From Catenaria anguillulae PL171 (Eukaryota > Blastocladiomycota > Blastocladiomycetes > Blastocladiales > Catenariaceae), in contig MCFL01000061.1 of NCBI GenBank assembly GCA_002102555.1, positions 83,823-147,822 of the forward strand: 64,000 bases of DNA. The letters are read 5' to 3'. Under the pieces are notes generated by a model that was not told where the DNA came from, made no database searches, and saw only the letters and a list, made by a program, of their open reading frames with translations. Numbering within the stretch: position 1 is the first letter of the stretch; every line of letters begins with the position of its first letter. This document shows, piece by piece, positions 58,905-64,000 of this stretch. The position numbers and the translations under genes were made by a program.

Positions 58905-60406
58905 ATGTCTTCCTCCTTCAACCAGCACCCGCAACCCACTTACCCAGTGGCCGAAAATGCCAGGTCGGCGCCTCCAAGACACGGTTCTTCGCCACCGCTT
59001 CGCGCCGAATCCAACCACTTGCCCTATAATCCCCCGTTGCCGCCAAAAGACACGACCCGCGATGAAGTACCCGACGTTTCTGTGTCCGCCACTCATTCTG
59101 TCTCTCCCTTACCTGTTTCTTTCCTTGACGTTTCTCCCCAGATTTCCTTGCACCGTACGCCTACCTGCAAAAGAACCCGGGCAAGGGCGTTCGGAGCAAA
59201 ATCTTTGCCGCCTTCAACAAGTGGTGCCAGGTGCCCGACGACAAGCTGGCCATCATCAGCAAAGTGGTCGAGATGCTGCACGGCGGCAGTTTGCTGTATG
59301 GCAATACTCCTGCGACTTGTCCGAAATTTGTTTCGTTTCCAAATCCAACCTACTAACCTCACGCTGCCCAATGTCGCTAACAGTATCGATGACATTGAAG
59401 ACGAATCGCACTTGCGCCGTGGCCGTCCCGTCGCCCATCGTGTCTTCGGCATGGCCAACACCATCAACTCGGCCAACTATGTGTACTTTTTGGCGCTCCG
59501 CGAGGTGCAGCTGCTCAAGCATGCGAATGGTGATGCTGGTAAGGGTGTGGCCATTTTCACCGAGGAGTTGATCAATGCGCACGAGGGCCAAGGCATGGAG
59601 ATCTTTTGGCGGGAAAACTTGGTTTGCCCGACCGAGGACGAGTATTTGGAGATGGTTGGAAACAGTACGCTGTCATTGTTTCCTCCATTGAATGCTGGCC
59701 CGTGCCGATCGGATCCGATCTTACCATTTTGTGTCTGTCAATGGACAGAAACGTCGGCACTGTTGCGATTGGGTGTGCGGTTGATGGTCGAGTATTCCGT
59801 TCAAGCTCAGTATGTATTTCCTCCATTAGCAACTCTCTCGTCTCTCGAAATTCTGCGCGCACCACTTACCCTTGCAGTCTCTTCTCAAACCCCAGACCCC
59901 AGGCCGTCCACACCTACACCTCTCTGTCGACCCAAATCGGCAACTTGTTCCAAATCCGCGACGACTACATCAACCTTGTGTCTGCCGAGTTTGCTGTGAC
60001 CAAGGGCTACTGTGAGGACATTGAAGAGGGCAAGTTTTCGTTTCCGATGATTCACTCGATCCGGTCCACGCCGCACGACCGCCAGCTTCTCAACATCTTG
60101 AAGCAGCGGCCCACGGACCGCCACTTGAAGGACTATGCACTGACGCTGTTGCGCGAGACGCAGTCGCTTGAGTATACGCGCAAGTACCTTTGCGCGTTGG
60201 ATGCGCAGATTGCGGGTTGGATCCAGGAGCTGGGTGGAAATGATGGGTTGGCAAAGTTGTTGGTGTATTTGAGAAGAGAATATGCCGACAAGGTCGAGGA
60301 GAAGATTCAAGGTCAAGTACCGGTTGACCAGCTTCTAGCTTTGGACTCCCTCCTTTCCATGTCATTCATCGCGATTTATGTGCCTTACGCCGTTGTATTC
60401 CACTAG
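58905..60406 (+). CDS. GGPS1: Second copy of GGPP synthase (frame-disrupted)
   Basis: Counterpart of 5730-7164 with all motifs present: [35 protein letters not shown]. Immediately after the exon 2 acceptor one base is missing (ATTTCC versus ATTCTCC at ~59,145), which would put ILLAPYAY out of frame. An extra T near the end (CAGCTTCTAG versus CAGCTCTAG) removes the stop and extends the frame to 60,406. The body between these two sites is unchanged, so the product would be normal if those bases are errors. Confidence 0.7.
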
Positions 60407-60542
60407 TTACCCTCTCTGGTCACCCAATGTATCTTGCCCCTCCCAAAATATATTCCTCAAGATCGCCAAGCATGCAAGGGAAGAGTACTGCTTGGAAAAG
60501 GATAGAATCAAGTATAGATGCTAGAGATTTTCAAGCGCGTCT

Positions 60543-62372
60543 TCACTCGTACAAAATGCCACAAGCCCCTTTGCCTTACACACATCTTTGCCATTGTACA
60601 AAACCCTGTACTTGATCGCCCCATCCTCCTTACCCACCACTTTTCAACACCACCTGGCTGGCATATGCGGCCAAACATCCACCTTGACGTCCAACGCCCT
60701 GAGCAACACGGCAATGGTGGTATCATGCGTGGCAAACACGCTGAGCCCTGGGTTGGCCCGCGACTCGACCACCAACTCCCTCAATGCACGGCCACCGGTT
60801 GCGCGCGCGAAATCCCGTGACACGCGCATAAATTGCTTGCCCGCCCACACGAGCAGCCGGTCGAGCACCACGGGCGACACGCAGGGGCCCGGGCCGTGGC
60901 CCACGGGCAAGGATTCGGGCAAGCACAGCGAAATGTCGTGGCACCGGGCCGTGGCCACCATGTCAAACAACCTGCCGAGGTTGCGCTCGTCCACGGTTGA
61001 TTGCCAAACGCCAACAGTTTGGGCAAGCCGTGCGGGCCCGAGAGCAAGTCGGTCGGATCAAAATAGTCAAAGATTGTGTTTTTCAGGCTCGGGTTGCTCA
61101 AACTCAGCGGGTCCTCGTTCGGGTGCTGCGTGTCAATGAGCTGCGCAGGCGGCAGCGGCAGCCGCTGCGGGGCGTACACGCCCATGGCAAAGTGGACGGC
61201 CGATGCAATGGTGCGGTTGAAATCGGTCGACTTGAAGCGCAGGTTCGCGTGCGCACGAGCGACCGGTATTGTTGCCCGTAAAAACGGCCCAGGCGGTTGA
61301 GTTGGTGGGCGCCCAGGCGTGTCAGTTGGCCCAGGACACAGTTTCCAGGCCATTGTGGGGTTGGGTAGCGCTTTGTGCCCGTGCGCGAGCTGACAGTGAC
61401 CGGATCGCAGTTGGACCAGAGGGGCGTGACAGAGTGCGAGTTGGGGCCGGGGTGGCGGAAAAATTGGCCGAGGCAACGGGCCACGTCGTCGGTGTACGGT
61501 CACCTACGGTACACACAACCAAGAGAGTAAGAACCCATGTGAACGGTAAGGTAGAACGGCGCAAGCACGGAAAAACAATGTTGCGTACCATGACGGACAA
61601 AAATGAAGGCGTGATGCAACGTGTGCGTCGACTCGTTCGGGTCATCGTCACCGGTTTTAGGTAGCATGACGGGCGCCTCGCAATAGTCCCAAGAGCCAAG
61701 TGCGAGTCGCGGTTGAGGGACGGGTTCGGGATGAACTCGCATGCCGCCGCCGGCACGATTTTCTTCAACACGGGTTTCTTGCCAATGGAAGCTGGTTCCT
61801 TGCCGCAGAATTGGCGGGCACCGGTTTGGGGTCGGACTCCCTGGAGGAACCGGCACAGCGATGGAAGCGGGCTTTGCTGGCTCTGGCGCGGGCACGGCAA
61901 GGACTGTCGGAGACGACTGGGCTTGATCCAACTTGATGTCTGCGGCGCCTTGCTTGGCGTCTCGGTCGAATTGGAGTTGGAGAGGCAGGCGAGTTCGAGT
62001 ACCAGTAACTAGCCGCAGCGACCACGATCAAGACGGCCACACAAGAGCGCCAAACCACTTCGGCCACCCAAACTCTCGGGCTTTCGAGCCACCGCCAACT
62101 TGCCTGGCGTTTGCGCCCGCTGCCGCCTTGCTTACCAACCCCGTCAACAAGCGGCGCTCCATCGTCGTCGGCGCGGATCGCGTCGTCGTCGTCTCGTCGT
62201 GACTGCCGTCGGCATCTTCGTCCGAGGTGTTGGCCGTGATGCTGGTCCTGCGCAATTATCCTTGGTTGGATGGCGTAGCGCGGGCACTGCGAGGGCCACT
62301 GCCGCGGTTGCGCTTCGGGCTGTTGGTTGGTTGGGACTTTGCGTTGTCGCCGCGGGAGGCTCTTGGCGGCAT
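60543..62372 (-). CDS. Second copy of histidine acid phosphatase (frame-disrupted)
   Basis: Counterpart of 7376-9229. More than a dozen 1-3 base indels break the frame, for example around 60,640-60,680, 60,990, 61,245, 61,450, 61,500-61,520, 61,800-61,860, 61,960-62,060 and 62,190-62,265. The RHG/DRTP halves and the HD motif region are still recognisable in different frames. The damage is denser than in the copies to its left, in line with falling consensus quality toward the window end. Confidence 0.65.
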
Positions 62373-62813
62373 AATGGGCGGGGCAGAAGTTCAAAGAGTC
62401 AAGGCAGATAGTGCATGCGTAATACAACGACGGGATCTACATAGTCAAAGTCAGTCTGGAAGCGATATGCCATGCCCACTGGCATGCCCTGACGTCCTTG
62501 CACTTGCTTACGAGGCAGGCGCCGCGAGGCTTCTAAAGTCGTTCTTCAGCTGTTCGAGGGCATCTCAGCGTGTTCCAGAAGGCTTCTGAACGTTGGCTCA
62601 GTTGGACCTTCACGCCATGACGCCATGTGCACACCGAATCAATGTACAGCATAAACGTTATATCTAGTGGGTAGTGAAAAGACTGAATAAAGGCACCAAC
62701 AGCAACAAAAATGCGAAAGCGGGCGTCTTCTTCGCAGGCAGAGGAGGTCGAGCCCGCTATGGATTTGTGTACAAAACGGAAGAGGCAAAACTCGACATCC
62801 AAACGGCGAGCCC

Positions 62814-63954
62814 TTAGTGAAGCTCATCGGCCTCGGCTTGGACAGACCCTTCTCCTCATCTGCAACATCCATAAACTCGTTCTCAACAACCTCCTCGCGG
62901 AACCGACCCTCCCAGCGGGCCATGACCACGGTGGCAATACAGTTACCGGTCAAGTTGATGGCGTGCGCGCCATGTCCATGAACGGATCCACACCGAGAAT
63001 CATGAGAATACCATCGGTGGGCAGACCAAACGACTTTGCGGTCGAGGCGAGCACCACGAGCGAGGCACGCGGGACAGCAGCGACACCCTTGGACACTAGC
63101 ATGAGCGTGAGCATCATCACAATCTGAGTGCCGAAATCTTGTTCAATGCCCGAGAATTTGCGCGCAGAAACGCGAGGCCATAGCGAGGTACAAGGTGGTG
63201 CCGTCAAGGTTGAACGAGTAACCCGTGGGCATGACAAAAGCAACAATGTCGCGGGGACGCCAAACTCGACCATGATCTCCATGGCCATCGGCAAGGCCGA
63301 CTCGGACGAGGCAGTCATGAAAGCCAAGGTGGCGGGCTTGCGGATCGCCGAGAAGAACTCGAGCAAGCCGACGCGGCAGAAGAGAATAACGGGAACAAAT
63401 ACGACCACGAGCAACACAACCAAGGCACCGTAGAGCGAGCCGACGAGGACACCAAGGCTCTTGAGCACGCCAAAGCCGTTCTTACCAACCACAGACATGA
63501 GAGCGCCCATCACACCCATGGGTGCGAGCAACATCACGATCCAAGTGACCTGGAGACGCGAATTGAAATGTTAGCATGCGAAATCAAACATGAGGAGAAT
63601 GCCCACGACTGCGGGCACAAGTAAATTTAGCGAAAAAAAAAAACACACTTGAAACATGGCATCCATGAGAGAGTCCAAAAAATTCACCATAGTTGCACGC
63701 TTCTTGCGCGGGATCCAAAGGAGACCAATCGAGAAGACGACAGCGCAAGTGACCAAGCCGAGAGTTTCGTTTTTGGCGGCAACGTCGAAAAACGACGTGG
63801 GGACGAGCTTGTTGAGCATGGACTCGACAGAGATGACGGCACCAGTGTCGACAGTGCCGCTCGCCTTGACAATCTTCACGCCCACACCGGTTGGGTGATG
63901 TTGACGGCAAAGAGACCGATAAAACAGAGCAATCGTGGTGACCGTCCAGAAGTA
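62814..63954 (-). CDS. Second copy of symporter paralog 1, partial and frame-disrupted
   Basis: Counterpart of exons 3 and 2 of the 9,674-11,306 gene; exon 1 lies beyond the window end. Stop at 62,814-62,816. Indels at ~62,836, ~62,962, ~63,155, ~63,257, ~63,890 and ~63,921 interrupt the frame, while NLDGTTLY-type and SSESALP segments remain readable. It is truncated by the window. Confidence 0.7.
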
Positions 63955-64000
63955 CTATGTGACCAAGAAAATGGGGAAAAAAGGCAAAGATAGGGGGGGA

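Larger units (their letters stand above)
53186..64000 (+). repeat. Second copy of window bases 1-~10,863 (direct repeat, period ~53,185 bp)
   Basis: From GCGACTCATACGC at 53,186 the sequence follows base 1 onward to the end of the window. The offset is 53,185 at the start, 53,188 at ~1-3.3 kb, 53,182 at ~4.5 kb and about 53,137 at the end, so the second copy progressively loses bases. Differences are almost all 1-base indels, many in homopolymers. Only one site near 886/54,081 and a few others differ before ~3,380; afterwards they are frequent. A handful of substitutions also occur (near 8,150-8,500 and 61,310-61,660). Confidence 0.97.

Noticed and set aside
58905-64000. Second-copy genes as true pseudogenes
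   Set aside because: Breaks are 1-base indels, many in homopolymers, that grow denser toward the window end; consensus error is the simpler explanation.
1-64000. CRISPR array, rRNA operon, prophage or bacterial operon
   Set aside because: No regularly spaced repeats, no rRNA-like stretches, and the genes are spliced eukaryotic ones.

Overview
The window looks like nuclear DNA of an early-diverging, GC-rich, intron-bearing fungus. The evidence is many short GT-AG introns (about 55-100 bp) in conserved single-copy eukaryotic genes: CSN6, GGPP synthase, an XMAP215/TOG protein, BCD1 and an ATRIP-like protein. Degenerate ankyrin-like units with a recurring 'WW' (31-32 kb) hint at a zoosporic lineage such as Blastocladiomycota; that placement is inference. 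No rRNA, convincing tRNA, CRISPR array or bacterial operon was seen.

Layout. 1-603 is the 3' end of CSN6. A membrane protein (2.3-4.4 kb) and GGPP synthase (5.7-7.2 kb) follow on +. On - come a type II membrane histidine acid phosphatase (7.4-9.2 kb) and two tandem DctA/GltP-type dicarboxylate symporters (9.7-11.3 and 12.5-14.1 kb). A large XMAP215-type microtubule polymerase (15.6-21.0 kb, -) is divergent from BCD1 (21.4-23.1 kb, +). Then come a secreted VWD-like protein (24.1-25.8 kb, -), a gene-poor stretch, an ATRIP/Rad26-like gene (28.2-30.8 kb, +), a damaged WW/ankyrin-like locus, an FG-GAP-like type I surface protein (32.3-34.7 kb, -) and an unknown gene (34.9-36.0 kb, +). Two paralogous RS-domain genes of unknown function (36.1-38.5 and 41.9-44.1 kb, -) sandwich another unknown locus. 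From 44.4 to 52.5 kb lies what I read as one roughly 8-kb DNA transposon. It is bounded by 56-bp inverted repeats (55/56 identical) with GACGGGT-type subterminal repeats, and carries a C2H2-finger/transposase-like gene plus an unrelated coiled-coil passenger gene. It ends 78 bp upstream of the CSN6 start codon.

The most striking large-scale feature is that 53,186-64,000 repeats 1-~10,863. CSN6 is intact across the junction at 53,185/53,186, so the 3' part of the window runs straight into a second copy of its beginning. The second copy differs almost only by 1-base indels, many in homopolymers, that become denser toward the window end. That fits a contig closed on itself (a 53,185-bp circle or tandem unit) whose tail is poorly polished, rather than an old diverged duplication. 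Genes in the second copy therefore look broken, but the breaks are probably technical. Similar suspicious 1-base slips occur in the unique region (ATRIP-like gene, 39.7 kb, 47.1 kb, 31-32 kb).
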